64,000 bases of DNA, from assembly GCA_947579605.1 (NCBI GenBank), contig OX388317.1, forward strand, positions 21,843,384 to 21,907,383, read 5' to 3'. Source of the stretch: Athripsodes cinereus. Its lineage: Eukaryota; Arthropoda; Insecta; Trichoptera; Leptoceridae. Shown piece after piece: positions 11,755 through 22,071 of the stretch (the stretch's first letter is position 1; every line of letters starts with the position of its first letter). Both the position numbers and the translations under genes were made by a program. A model generated the notes under the pieces. That model was given only the letters and a program-made list of their open reading frames with translations. It was not told the origin of the DNA and searched no databases.

Positions 11755-12103
11755 GGGGTCGGTTCCATAAAAAGATAAGGTGAACTACAATGGTACCTAC
11801 CTACCTAATTAATTTGTGTTACGCGAGGCTTAAAAGTAGTGACGTCAATTCGGCATCCATCTGCTATAAAATACACCTACCTTTTATTTAACTAACAAGG
11901 AAAATTCCAAATGTCTGTGAAGCTGGTACAACTCACAACTGGGTACAACCCATTTAGAAAATCGACTTTTTTTCGATGCCAATCGTTTGTTTAGCGTTCG
12001 TTTAAAAATCTGTTAAAAAATTATCAGAATTGGAATTGGAGAAAATATATATTCTTGAAGTGGACTAACGGCTGGTTTTTCCATCTTTATGGAACCGGCA
12101 GCT
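11755..12103. mobile_element. candidate MITE with GGTTCCATAAA ends
   Basis: GGGGTCGGTTCCATAAAAAG at the left is an imperfect inverse of CTTTATGGAACCGGCAGC at the right. The interior is AT-rich and non-coding. The duplication and exact ends are unclear. Confidence 0.45.
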
Positions 12104-12776
12104 AAGGTTTCTAAATTTAAAGTTATATTATTAAACCCAAATTTTACTTTAAAAATAAGGGAACTTTATCTTTTATGAAACTGGGTGTTGCTTATAGAAG
12201 TTTATACAAGTATTCTGAAAAACAATCCTAGAATAATAAACATTATACTCAAAAACATTACTCCGTAGATAATTAAAATCTCATGTCTAGTAATTAGATT
12301 CCTCCTTATTTTTTCAAGGTATAGCGCAGATTAAAAGCAGATATTCACCTGTATTTTTATGTCATTTATTTTGAGGAATGTTTCATCTACAAAAATATGA
12401 CGATCGACATGCAAAGGGGGTTTTACATTTGAATATTTTTGTAAATAAAATTAAACAACAGCAACTAGAGCAACAGGAGTGGAGAAATTGTTCGAGACAG
12501 TGCAGAACCACGAAGATTTCGCCATTATCAGGAAGAGGAATTGAACGATACAGAATGCATTCGTAAACGTTTGTCATTCAATTTTTCTCTCAGAAATGGT
12601 CACTTTTATCCGCAGTATTCCCAACGCTATAATATTATGATGTCACTGGAAATCAAAATAAGTAACAACACATCTAATTGAATTACAGGATGAATCACAT
12701 TATTATTTGAAAATGTCTTAATGACATGTAAAAATGCTTATTTGAGATAGTGTTTCTTAAAACGCAATATAATAAG

Positions 12777-14140
12777 CAGAGATGTGCAAAATACTTCCAA
12801 AAAAGTATTTAAATACAAAATACAAATACTTTTGAATTTTTGTATTTCAAATACAAAATACTAAATACTTTTTCAAAATGGTATTTAAATACAAAATACA
12901 AAATACGTATTTTCAAAATACTTTTTTAAAATACCTTTTTAAAATACTTTTTACAAATAGTCGAACAAGGTGTAAGACAAAAGTATTTAATATTTAAACC
13001 ATTGATGAATGAAAAAGAAATTAAAAACTATTATAGACAAAAGTATACATAAATGGAGAAAGGGTTGACACGATTAGATATAGCATTGCTTGCAGACAAT
13101 TGATGAATACCATTGATGAATGAAAAACTGGACAAGAGTATACATAAATGGAGAAAGGGTTTACATGATTCGATATATCATTGCTTGCAGACAATGAGGA
13201 TGAGCCTTAGGAAGAACTGTCAAAATAGAAAAAAAAAATTAATTAAGTCATGACAAAATGTACCGTTGTTAGAAGAGATAAGCCGAAAATTGTCATAAAT
13301 GGATTGAGTATCATCAAGCAGGTAAGAGAATTCTTGACTTGGGCTGCAAAATAAATCAGAATGGATAATCCAAATCTGAAATCGTATGGACTACTGTAAC
13401 ATCATATTATATACAGGACTGCTCCAGACTCTTCCTTATCGTCTTCAGATGGTTTTTAATGTTGCCTCCGGATCATTTACAGAGAGAATAGGAGCTGCCA
13501 CATAACTTCACTACTAAAAAGTCTACACTAACTGTGAGTCCTAGAGATAGTGGTGTTTAAACTGTGTCTCACTGTCCACAAGGCAGCACACCACCCACTG
13601 AGCTGTTCCGCTGACGAAAATGTGTGGCGAAGGCTGTGATCAGCTTCTTAAACTCGTTGAACTCAAAAGGGCAAATACCTCTAAATTTGCAGAAAGAAAA
13701 AAAAGAGTCGCAGCGTCATCTGCCTGGAATAGATTGCCTTCAGACAAAATTGAAAATGCTACCATTCAGGAGAAATCACAGCGCCCTTGAGATGGCCATG
13801 AAACATTAAACGGCGTCATGTATAATTTGTTCAATCATCATTATTATGTGTGTATATCTCAAACATGGACTAATGGAAACGTTGTATTTGTAATTCAACA
13901 AATTGGCAAAAAAAGCTTGCGTACGCGCATATCAATTAATGGCAGAATTTTGTTTCAAACAATAAAAAGGTATTTTGTAAAAGTATTTTGTGTAAAATAC
14001 AAAATACTCAAAAAAAGTATTTCAAATAAAATACAAAATACTTTTTACAAAAAGGTATTTGAAATACAAAATATAAATACGTATTTTGTATTTTGTATTT
14101 GTATTTTAAATACTTTTATTTCAAATACGTCACATCTCTG
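12777..14140 (+). mobile_element. hAT-type non-autonomous element, copy 2 (complete)
   Basis: The ends CAGAGATGTG and CACATCTCTG are flanked by a perfect 8-bp duplication, ATAATAAG (12769-12776 and 14141-14148), diagnostic for hAT transposition. Both flanks carry dense AAATAC/GTATTT arrays (12785-12975 and about 13970-14125) that can pair with each other. The middle includes a captured stretch resembling a non-LTR 3' end (13570-13860). There is no transposase ORF, so movement would need one supplied in trans. It is the inverted sister of the copy at 1-2118 and keeps the empty TTAA site at 13456. Confidence 0.9.
13570..13860 (+). pseudogene. non-LTR retrotransposon 3' end carried inside the hAT element
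   Basis: One frame reads VAASSAWNRLPSDKIENA, matching the 'aWNrLP' block; an adjacent frame reads TKLKMLPFRRNHSALEMAM before a stop and AAACGGCGTCATG. The same ending recurs in free fragments at 26347-26640 (KLKTELFTGALETV) and 28735-28860 (KLKTLLFKKSHGTPEMVTDH). The hAT element therefore seems to have captured a CR1-like 3' end, then lost its frame. Confidence 0.6.
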
Positions 14141-14148
14141 ATAATAAG

Positions 14149-17100
14149 GTAGGTATATGAGAAAGTATACTTACATACATACATAGGTGTGTGTTAGATC
14201 TGTGTAATGAAGAGCAACTGGTATAATCTCTTGTAATGAAGTTATCAGATTAGAGCGAGCCTATTAAAACCTTTTCGACTTTCACGCTAACTTGAGCATT
14301 TTCATTATCCCGCGATGCTATTATTAGTATAGAGACAATCCACAACTCGGGATATCCTCCCTGTTGAGGATTATTCCATTTGCCGGCGATTAGACGAACA
14401 TTTCATAAAGACATTTCCACGGAATCAATCTCACAATTTCAGTGTAGACAATCAGCTTATTTTCCTTTCGCATAACTTTGTCTTGTTATCTCAATATATT
14501 GTAATCATCACATAAATAATGTTCGAGTTCTATAAACGGCATTGAATAATATAAAACATATATTATATTTTGTTTTCATAATTTACACAAATACAATAAC
14601 AGTGTAAGTCTTTGATAACGGTTATTTTTTCACTAAGTTAGATTTTTCAAATCCAAGCGTCTTCGCCTTAGCTTTGTATGCATTTTCAGGTATACACTGA
14701 ATTGGGGTTAGATGTATTGCAATCGGACAGTGCTATCCTCTTGCATTCTGTGTGCGGAGCGGGCAGACTGAGAGCCTTAGAAAAAATGGAAATACACAGA
14801 AATAAATCTAATGTGGTTGATATACACATCCCACCAGTAATTCCATTGTTTAGTATGTCCTACTCCTATAACCCATCCCGCTACTATCTCTACGACTACC
14901 ATTTCCAACACTCATATCACTATCCGATTACAATACATCTCACCCCCGTTTAGTATCCTTCAAGATATATAGACGTAAATTTTGGATATGGAAAATCCAA
15001 TTGTGGAAATAATATAACTTTTAATATATTTTATATTAAACTTTATTAAAAATGAATTTCTTCAGTGTAAATATCAAAATTTTAGAATTTATTTACAGAA
15101 AGGTTTTTAATTCAAAGAGGTACCAACACTATTTCGTTATTTTTTTTTAATATCGTTGATCTGTGTGTACTTAAAGTAACTAAAACAAAATCCACTTGTT
15201 TTATTTTATTTCCTTTCTTTTCTCCTTAGAGACCTCCAATAATCCTTCGCTATGGGAAGACCTTTCAAATATAAGGATAATCTTGGATTGGGTTCTGAAA
15301 TAAAGGATAATCTGGGTATTAACAAATCCCTTGCTTCCTCTGAACAAAGAAGGAGAAAAACTCTGGTAATCACAATTTAAAGTTGCCAGAGTGTCAATAT
15401 CCACTATAAACTACACGTACAATAAATATACAAGTAAAATATTAACGGTGAATCCATTGGTTAAACTACTTGTTAGAGATGACGCGATGATTATGATAGA
15501 AGAACAGAATTCGAATTTTAAACCTCAAGTTCGAAAATTTAAATCCTCCGTCAGGACAAGATAAAAGACTCTCATAATAGCCGAAGAAGGAGTGCCTTGC
15601 TCCTTGTGGCGAGGTCTGCTGACTCTAATTTTTGTTTCGTCGTATTTGTCCTGTCTCCCTTGGTGGAGAATATGTTTAGGGTTTAGGAGGAATGTACTTT
15701 TGGGTGGGGAATTGTCTGCCTGTGATATGTAGTGGTAAGATTATCACTACTAATGAAGGATGAGTTTTGATCACTTATCGTAATCTTGTTTCCAACACGA
15801 ATTGTTTCTGTGTACCAACGATCTTTTCAACGATCATAAATTTTAACATTCGCGACATTTGAATTTGAATTGAAAAAATTGGAGATCCAGTGTAACTTTG
15901 ACCCATTTTTTGCGACATGGAAATACTCGTATAAATATGAATTTCAATTTTGAGAAGTGCGCATAAGCTGTATCAGAAAACATTTTGCGACGGAGTGGGA
16001 TAAATGGACATCTCTTGTTTTATATCCAATGTAAGTGGAGCCTGATGGACATTTGAAATGTTCACATAAAATTTTGAAACAAATACTCATAAATAATATG
16101 TGAATATTCACGAATCCGTGTAGAGATTATTAACATTTTATTCTCGTGGATATCTATTTAAAAACTGATACGGCCGCGGCAAAGACTAACATAGTCGAGA
16201 TAATTATAATATATAGCGTTTCTGATTACGACCTACTGTATGACGAATATTATTTGATATCTGTAAACTCAAACAAACAATATTATTAGTATTTAAATAC
16301 AAAGCTCAATGTAGGTACAAGAAGTTAAGAAGACCGCAGTTCAAGAGCCTTATGTGGCCCGTATAAAATGATTTATTTGCGGTCTTTCTGGAATGTATTC
16401 CCGTCGCGTTGTTATCATTTTACGAATAGAATATAATTAGTTATGTAAACCATAGAGAACAATTAAATATTATGCTTGATTTATTTGTTGTAACATTTGT
16501 ATTTTAGCTACTTACCCTATAAAGAGGTTTGTCATTTATGTTAGGTACATTATACAATGTCCGTGGGTTTATTAGAATCAATAAATAATGTATGTTTTTT
16601 TTTAACCATACTCTTCTTTTGTCAATCAATATTTGTTTATCTTTTTTTATCTGTATAGGTACATATACATGGGGCGAAATTTTTCATCCATTACACTTTC
16701 GTCAAAATATGCAGTTTGCATACGTTGAAAAGGTGTTATGTTTCGATATTGGCGTGGGTGTCTCATCAGGACCATCTCACACAATCACAACATTGAATTC
16801 TGTATGTATAAAGAGTACCTATCGCTTATTATGGATGACTTCTGATCAAATTTTCATCCAAAATGCATGCGGTTTCCCGCTGATATATAAAAGCACACTT
16901 TTTTGGATCATATAATTAATGGATGCAAATTTACATAGAAAGCATCAAAGCATTAAAGTGTCTATATCAGTCGGAAAAACACTAATTTCCATTTTTGAGT
17001 AAGGGAAAACATTGTAACATTGTAAAGAAAACAGTTGGATTAGTAGTTACCTACAGTTTGCTTGTCAATATTCAGCTGCGCCATTGTCTTACGAAGTCTG

Positions 17101-17384
17101 TGCGTAATGTTTCCAGAAGAATTCTGATAAGTATCATTAATAAGGCGGTTGTAAAAAGTTGAATTAAAGTTTTAATAGAAGGAATTATTCTAGCCGAAAA
17201 TTGTTGAGAATTAGGTAAGCAATTGTTGTTGAAGAAAGCATTATAATGAGGAACCTTATTAATAATGAAAGAACAGGGAATATTTTATTATTGGAAAAAT
17301 GTGTTGTATTAACCGAGCATCCTGAGTATCATCTATCAGCTATCTGAAAAAAGTTTACATCATACTATACCATTACAACATTTC
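14149..17384. other. AT-rich intergenic stretch without a supportable gene
   Basis: Nothing recognisable was found. The best ORF, 14678-14953, is Tyr/His-rich at its end (YSYNPSRYYLYDYHF) and begins just before a possible acceptor (GCATTTTCAG, ending 14690), but it has no homologous motif or promoter. ORFs at 15201-15404 and 16592-16915 look accidental. Confidence 0.4.
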
Positions 17385-17515
17385 ATTTTTCTTCATCTTT
17401 CTCTCTCCGATGGCACTACAGCCCGTATCAAGCCTTGACCTCTCGCAGCATACGCCTCCAGCCCCGCCGTACTCAGTGGCCGACCATTTCTAACCTGGAG
17501 AAGCTGCGCCAGTGA
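17385..17515 (-). pseudogene. RTE-type 3' end fragment
   Basis: The minus strand encodes GWRRMLREVKA, a stop and YGL, the C-terminal block of RTE-like ORFs. The same block is seen on the plus strand at 46785-46880 (WRRML, a stop, EVKAHIGL, stop). Confidence 0.55.
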
Positions 17516-17779
17516 TAGCTTTTCTTCATCTCATAGTCTTATTCCCGCCAAATGGTAAGTACAGATATACAAAACACCTCATAAAGGTAGGTAGCCGCTC
17601 ATCTCGAATGCCCCATCAGAATTTCTCAATTTTGGCGAATACGGTGAAGAAAATATCTGTCTTGTACAATAAGGAACAACTATTAAAATGGTTTTCCTTT
17701 TCTGAATGCCATGTTAGCCTGTTAGCCCTCTCCCTAAAATCAGGTATTTCTATTTCTTGTGTTGCTATGGCTCCTGTAG

Positions 17780-17838
17780 ATTTTTTTTTTAAAGATATAT
17801 CTGGGTTTTGTTATAAACCCAAATACAACCTTATACAC
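17780..17838 (-). mobile_element. SINE, 3' half (split by LTR element)
   Basis: This is the A-tail (seen as T) and body of the tRNA-derived SINE family, ending in ACAC at the LTR junction. The remainder continues at 20722-20774. Removing the LTR element and one ACAC restores a continuous SINE body. Confidence 0.85.
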
Positions 17839-18136
17839 TGTGGCAACCCCGTGTGACAAGCCACGTCACCGAACATGTAGGTACACTTAATGCACCTACC
17901 AACCATGTACTTACCACGCCTTCCATCGTGGTACCTACATGTGAATTCATTACCTCTCTCGCTTCGGTCGCAACTGTACCTACACTCCGTAACTGTCTCC
18001 GCACAATTGTATATAGGTATTTCTCCATTGCTATGTACTTCATGTAATTCTAATTAAATTCTCAATAAACATTTTCATCTCACCAAATTAACTGTGTACC
18101 ATTTATCCGATCACTTCTGATCACACATTTCCTATA
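17839..18136 (+). repeat. 5' LTR
   Basis: It starts TGTGGCAACCCC. It has a TATA-like TATATAGG near 18010 and AATAAA at 18064-18069. The first about 232 bp differ from the 3' LTR by one base (C/G near 17930); the last about 65 bp are clearly diverged from it. Confidence 0.9.
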
Positions 18137-19860
18137 ATTGGTGACACCCGAACAGTGAACGATTTTCAGTGATTTAAAAAAAAATAATAGTGAAGTGATT
18201 TTTTTTTTGTATTCTTTATTTCTTGTGCAATAACTTTCCAACATGTACGCGAAGGAACAACAACCCTCAAAGTCGGAGACAGCAAGCAGGGTCACTCCAA
18301 GAACAACGATCCAACAATAGTTACACAACGGAAGTGAGAGATGTAATCCTGGCGCCGGCAACGCCAGTAATCCACGCGACGCAATGAGACACGTGGCGGA
18401 CCATCTGCAGCCATTCAGGATACAACAAAACTAACAGCACTGACTCCTGCATCTCGTGAGCAACACGAGTAAGACTCATTCCTGGTGGACATCACCCCCA
18501 CAAACGGTGTTCTGGGACTCCTGATCAACAGGAAAGGAAATCAAAAGCCAAGGTGGACATCACCAGCAGTGGAGCACTCACATCTACGCATGACTAACAC
18601 ATCGTCACATCGTTATCTTATCGCGATCACGATCGTTACAATGCCAGAGTGTGAAGCAACAGGCATCTCAACGAAAAGGAACCGAATTCGTATGCACACG
18701 AATAAGTTCTTCAGAGATCGTCAAACCAGCACAACTGTAGCAGATTCAACTACAATCTGTCTATAAAAATCAACCAGCAGTAACCTGAAGAGCAACAATG
18801 CAGATAACTTCGTCTAGTTCATACATCATCATTATCAATGCCAACAAGACTCGCATCGTTTCTCAGCGCAACGCGCGATCCAGCATAAAATCGCATCGCA
18901 ACGCATCAGCGATTCGGATTTTCAACACATCATGTTCTCTACAGATTATGAGACTTCACTTTCCAGGAGAGTTCTTAGGCGAACCACTTACTATGTCCGA
19001 GGACATAACTGGTTTTGCCAAGAATCTCCGCGAACACTTCAGAGATACTCAACTTCTTACAATCAAACCCCACGAAACAGAAGAATCATCATTTCTAAAG
19101 ACCTAGCATTTTCTTCACAATATGCTATCAACTATAATATCATTACATTGTGCTACTCCAATCTTGTACAAATAATCATATTATGATTCTTTAGCTATAA
19201 TATGATTCACTTTGCAATACCACGAAAATGTATCATGTATTTTAAATCGAACCTCATTATCAATATTATTCTTAGCATTTGTTTTGTCTAGCTTGTAATT
19301 CCAGCTACTTACAATAATATTAACGTTGCTTTGTTGCATATATGTTATCTCTACATCGGTGATAAATATATAACAAACTTGCATTGTATTAACTTGTAAT
19401 ATGAACATTCATGTTTATTTAAGTTCTGTTTTATCTACAACTTAAATTTGTTATTGTATACTTAAAATAATATGTGTGAATTTGTTTATCGATTTAAGCA
19501 CGTTCGTCATGTGCTATGTACCTACCTAGTATCTACATATACACAGAAATGTTTTCCGTATTATGTTGATATTATTACTTTATGCATACACTGCAATATT
19601 TGGTAGCGCATATAATATAACATATACCTTTGATTTGTTATTTCACTATGTATTGTTCTATATTACCTTTTTGGGTCATTTCATTATGTATTGTTCTATG
19701 TACTTTATTTGTCATTTCATGATATATTGTTCCATATTATTATAACATGTACCATTATTTAATTCACACATTGCAAATATTATGACCTCAATTATTTACT
19801 TTATATGTCATTTAATTTCATACATACTTACATTTTACATTGTACTCTTACTTTAGTGAC
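18137..19860 (+). other. interior of the LTR element, no recognised protein
   Basis: The PBS occupies 18139-18153. Two ORFs (18485-18766 and 18798-19106) show no gag-like zinc knuckle or other motif. After about 19190 the sequence becomes AT-rich. This could be structural leader sequence or badly decayed gag. Confidence 0.5.
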
Positions 19861-19863
19861 AAC

Positions 19864-20016
19864 ATGGAGATCCAAAAGATTATACTTTTAGCTGCAGTAC
19901 TGGCCATACTGTTGTTGATATGTTGGTCTTTCAAGGTCTTTGCGTCATTAAAGTGGGATCAGCTTAATTACATGTCACCTGGCGGAATTCCGGGTGGCGT
20001 CTCTTTGACGTCATGA
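19864..20016 (+). CDS. 50-aa single-pass membrane microprotein ORF in LTR element
   Basis: The ORF begins MEIQKIILLAAVLAILLLIC, a near-perfect membrane-spanning or uncleaved signal segment (residues about 5-20). It continues WSFKVFASLKWDQLNYMSPG and a short Gly-rich end. There is no match I recognise. It overlaps the CRE-like site and hairpin that precede the promoter of the next ORF. The ATG context is ACAACATGG (A at -3, G at +4), favourable for initiation. It could be a real accessory protein or a chance hydrophobic ORF; its length gives little statistical support. Confidence 0.4.
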   Translation: MEIQKIILLAAVLAILLLICWSFKVFASLKWDQLNYMSPGGIPGGVSLTS

Positions 20017-20087
20017 GACGCTAACGCGGACTTCCGGGTACATAATTTTTATATAAAAATGTAACATATTTATAATAATTTGTCAGT
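20006..20087 (+). promoter_or_regulatory. internal promoter: CRE-like site, TATA box, TCAGT initiator
   Basis: TGACGTCA at 20006-20013 is a palindromic CREB/ATF-type site, held in a hairpin (GCGTCTC … GAGACGC). Two TTCCGGGT motifs flank it (about 19988 and 20032). TATATAAAA lies at 20050-20058, and TCAGT at 20083-20087 is the arthropod initiator, about 33 bp downstream of the TATA box. Together they would start RNA just upstream of the ORF at 20138. The motifs are visible; activity is inferred. Confidence 0.65.
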
Positions 20088-20137
20088 CAGTAATGTACAG
20101 TGAGACAGTTGCGTGGTGGGTGTTTTACTTTTTCAAA

Positions 20138-20371
20138 ATGGGTTCAACAAACACGAAGGAAGAAGTAATCGTGGCACAAGGGGACAATTCATCGTTCCAC
20201 CTGTCAGTAACCTCGCTGACACTAGTGGTAGTCATAGCCATGCTTCTGGTATTCTGGCTACTATGGAGACAGTGTCACAAGGTACTGACACGCCACGTCC
20301 TGCAGCGGATTGACACGACACCTAGGGATGTCATACCACCAGACATCCATGTCATCCCCAGGAGGACTTGA
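20138..20371 (+). CDS. predicted myristoylated single-pass membrane protein in LTR element
   Basis: The 77-aa product starts MGSTNTKEEVIVAQGDNSS. Gly2 with Thr6 fits the N-myristoylation consensus. A strong hydrophobic segment follows at about residues 25-45 (LTLVVVIAMLLVFWLLW), then a basic/Cys patch (RQCHKVLTRHVLQR) and a Pro/Ile tail (PPDIHVIPRR). I prefer the ATG at 20138 (AAAATGG, good context) to the in-frame one at 20093, which would lie only about 8 nt from the predicted start of transcription. The layout recalls small myristoylated membrane-anchored proteins of viruses or captured host genes, but I do not recognise the family. The protein lies between the internal promoter and the purine tract, where LTR elements often carry an extra gene. 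Confidence 0.6.
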   Translation: MGSTNTKEEVIVAQGDNSSFHLSVTSLTLVVVIAMLLVFWLLWRQCHKVLTRHVLQRIDTTPRDVIPPDIHVIPRRT

Positions 20372-20410
20372 CCACCTTCTTCAACCACCTTTCATCTCGT
20401 GACTTCGTCA

Positions 20411-20424
20411 CTGGCGGGGGGTAC
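20411..20424 (+). other. polypurine tract of LTR element
   Basis: GGCGGGGGG followed by TAC abuts the 3' LTR, as expected for the plus-strand primer. Confidence 0.75.
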
Positions 20425-20721
20425 TGTGGCAACCCCGTGTGACAAGCCACGTCACCGAACATGTAGGTACACTTAATGCACCTACCAACCATGTACTTAC
20501 CACGGCTTCCATCGTGGTACCTACATGTGAATTCATTACCTCTCTCGCTTCGGTCGCAACTGTACCTACACTCCGTAACTGTCTCCGCACAATTGTATAT
20601 AGGTATTTCTCCATTGCTATGTACTTCATGTAATTCTAATTAAATTCTCAATAAACATTTTATCTCACCCAACTGTGTACTGTTTATCAAATCACTACCT
20701 GTGCACCTAGGACATCCTATA
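20425..20721 (+). repeat. 3' LTR
   Basis: It is the same as the 5' LTR to about AATAAACATTTT (20650-20661), then diverged with indels up to CCTATA, followed by ACAC of the duplicated target. Confidence 0.9.
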
Positions 20722-20774
20722 ACACCTTTCACAGTAAGCTAAAAGCTTGTGTCGTGAAAGGGGAATTTGCCGGA
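20722..20774 (-). mobile_element. SINE, 5'-ward part (split by LTR element)
   Basis: It continues the SINE body from 17838 (ACACCTTTCACAGTAAGC, AAGCTTGTGTCGTGAAAG). It stops at TTTGCCGG, so the tRNA-like head is missing in this copy. Confidence 0.8.
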
Positions 20775-20785
20775 TTGACGGATTA

Positions 20786-21000
20786 TTATTCCCCAAAAGT
20801 GGGGTAGCCAGTCGAGTCACTGTATTGAACAAACATGCAAGTCTTCCTCTCCTTGCCATTAAACGTTAAGACTTTCAGGATGGGTGGCATACCTCAGCGC
20901 TTAATTGAAGATGTTAAATGTCTTTCACTGGTATTTTTACGAACACTTTAATCAAACAGGACACTCTAAAACTGACGTAAAGAGCGAAAGACCAGAGGTA
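20786..21000 (-). repeat. family C dispersed repeat
   Basis: It contains GTGGGGTAGCCAG, the diverged middle and CAGGATGGGTGGCATACCTC (minus orientation), followed by GACACTC near 20970. This is one of about twenty pieces of the same unclassified family in the window. Confidence 0.75.
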
Positions 21001-21045
21001 TTAATTGGGTTTTATTTGATAAGGTAGGCGGGCGTAAAAATAAAG

Positions 21046-21400
21046 ACAGCTTACATCGTAAATTCAGCGATGAGATTTGCAACCCATTCTATATGTTTTA
21101 ATTTTTTGTTGGCATGGAAAGGTATTTTTTATTTTTTTTATTTTTTATTTTCTTTCACAAACAAACAGTTATAACACAAATGACAATACACAGACAAATC
21201 AATTACAATTAATAAACCAGCAAAGTTTGTAAAATTATTTGGTATAGTATAATGCAACATTAACATTTTGTAGTAAACACGAGAAAAAAAAATGGTATGC
21301 TAATTGCATGCAGCTGATCTGCTGGGTACCCCACTTGTGGGATAAACAGTGATGGTAATGTAGTAGATTGTGTATTGACACGTAGCAGTAGAGTTATAAA
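21046..21400 (+). repeat. family C dispersed repeat with internal insertion
   Basis: It runs from ATTCAGCGATGAGATTTGC through TGCATGCAGCTGATCTGCTG and CCCCACTTGTGGGAT to a GTAGTAG end. An AT-rich insert of about 170 bp (21125-21297) splits it. Confidence 0.7.
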
Positions 21401-21693
21401 ATAAAAAAAAACATGATAATTTTGTATTAGAAAATTTATTTAGTTAATCCGTTATGATTATGATTTATCTATGCTGTTTGATATAATAAAATAATTTAAT
21501 TTGTCTTGGTGTGAAACTACTTTATGGGTAATATTTTTTCAGATAATATTAATAATAAAGATATTCAAAATTTTATTTACTCAAATGGTGAATTAATATA
21601 TGAACGATTCTGATTAATTTCGCGTACGGTACTGTAGTAGGAACGATTCAGAAAGCAAACCAGTAGAAGTAATATGGAAGAGTTACTATATAC

Positions 21694-21849
21694 CGTCGTT
21701 GGATCAATGAAACCTCTTATGTGTCAATTTTTTTCGAAGATGAGATATTGGTACCAAATTGTTCGGCCCGATGAGACGAATCGTTTGATACCAATATCTC
21801 ATCTTCGAAAAAAAATGACACATAAGAGGTTTCATTGATCCAACGACGA
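21694..21849. mobile_element. foldback element, arms of about 62 bp
   Basis: The left arm (from CGTCGTTGGATCAATGAAAC to TTGGTACC) is almost perfectly inverted on the right (GGTTTCATTGATCCAACGACG). The loop of about 30 bp contains GTTCGGCCCGATGAGACG. Weaker pairing continues outside. No TSD was identified. Confidence 0.8.
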
Positions 21850-22071
21850 TACTCATTTGTAAATTACTCCTTCTTGTCTAAGTAATTTAGTAGGTACCAC
21901 TCCCGCAATTTCACACTAATACGATTTCGTGAGTTTACAGAATGAATTTAAATAATGTGTAGAAAAAAGTTCGATTGCAAATAAAAAAGATGCTTTGTCT
22001 TCATATAACATTGTCGGTCGAGATATCCTTAGTACTGTATGTAGAAAGTTAAACACAATCAGGAGTTTTTT

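Larger units (their letters stand above)
17839..20721 (+). mobile_element. non-autonomous LTR retrotransposon with small membrane ORFs
   Basis: Two direct LTRs (17839-18136 and 20425-20721) bound a 2.3-kb interior. A 4-bp duplication ACAC flanks the element. The primer-binding site TGGTGACACCCGAAC starts 2 nt after the 5' LTR, and a purine tract (GGCGGGGGG) precedes the 3' LTR. The PBS resembles the tRNA-Trp site used by CsRn1-clade Ty3/gypsy elements, which I offer as a lead only. No gag, protease, RT or integrase motif is visible, so replication proteins must come from elsewhere. The interior instead holds two short ORFs with membrane segments (19864-20016 and 20138-20371). Confidence 0.88.

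Noticed and set aside
14678..14953. 91-codon Tyr/His-rich ORF beginning near a splice acceptor
   Set aside because: There is no recognised motif, partner exon or promoter; kept only as a remark in the region note.
16592..16915. 107-codon ORF with a hydrophobic start
   Set aside because: The hydrophobic start comes from a T-rich run; no promoter, splice signal or homologous pattern was found.
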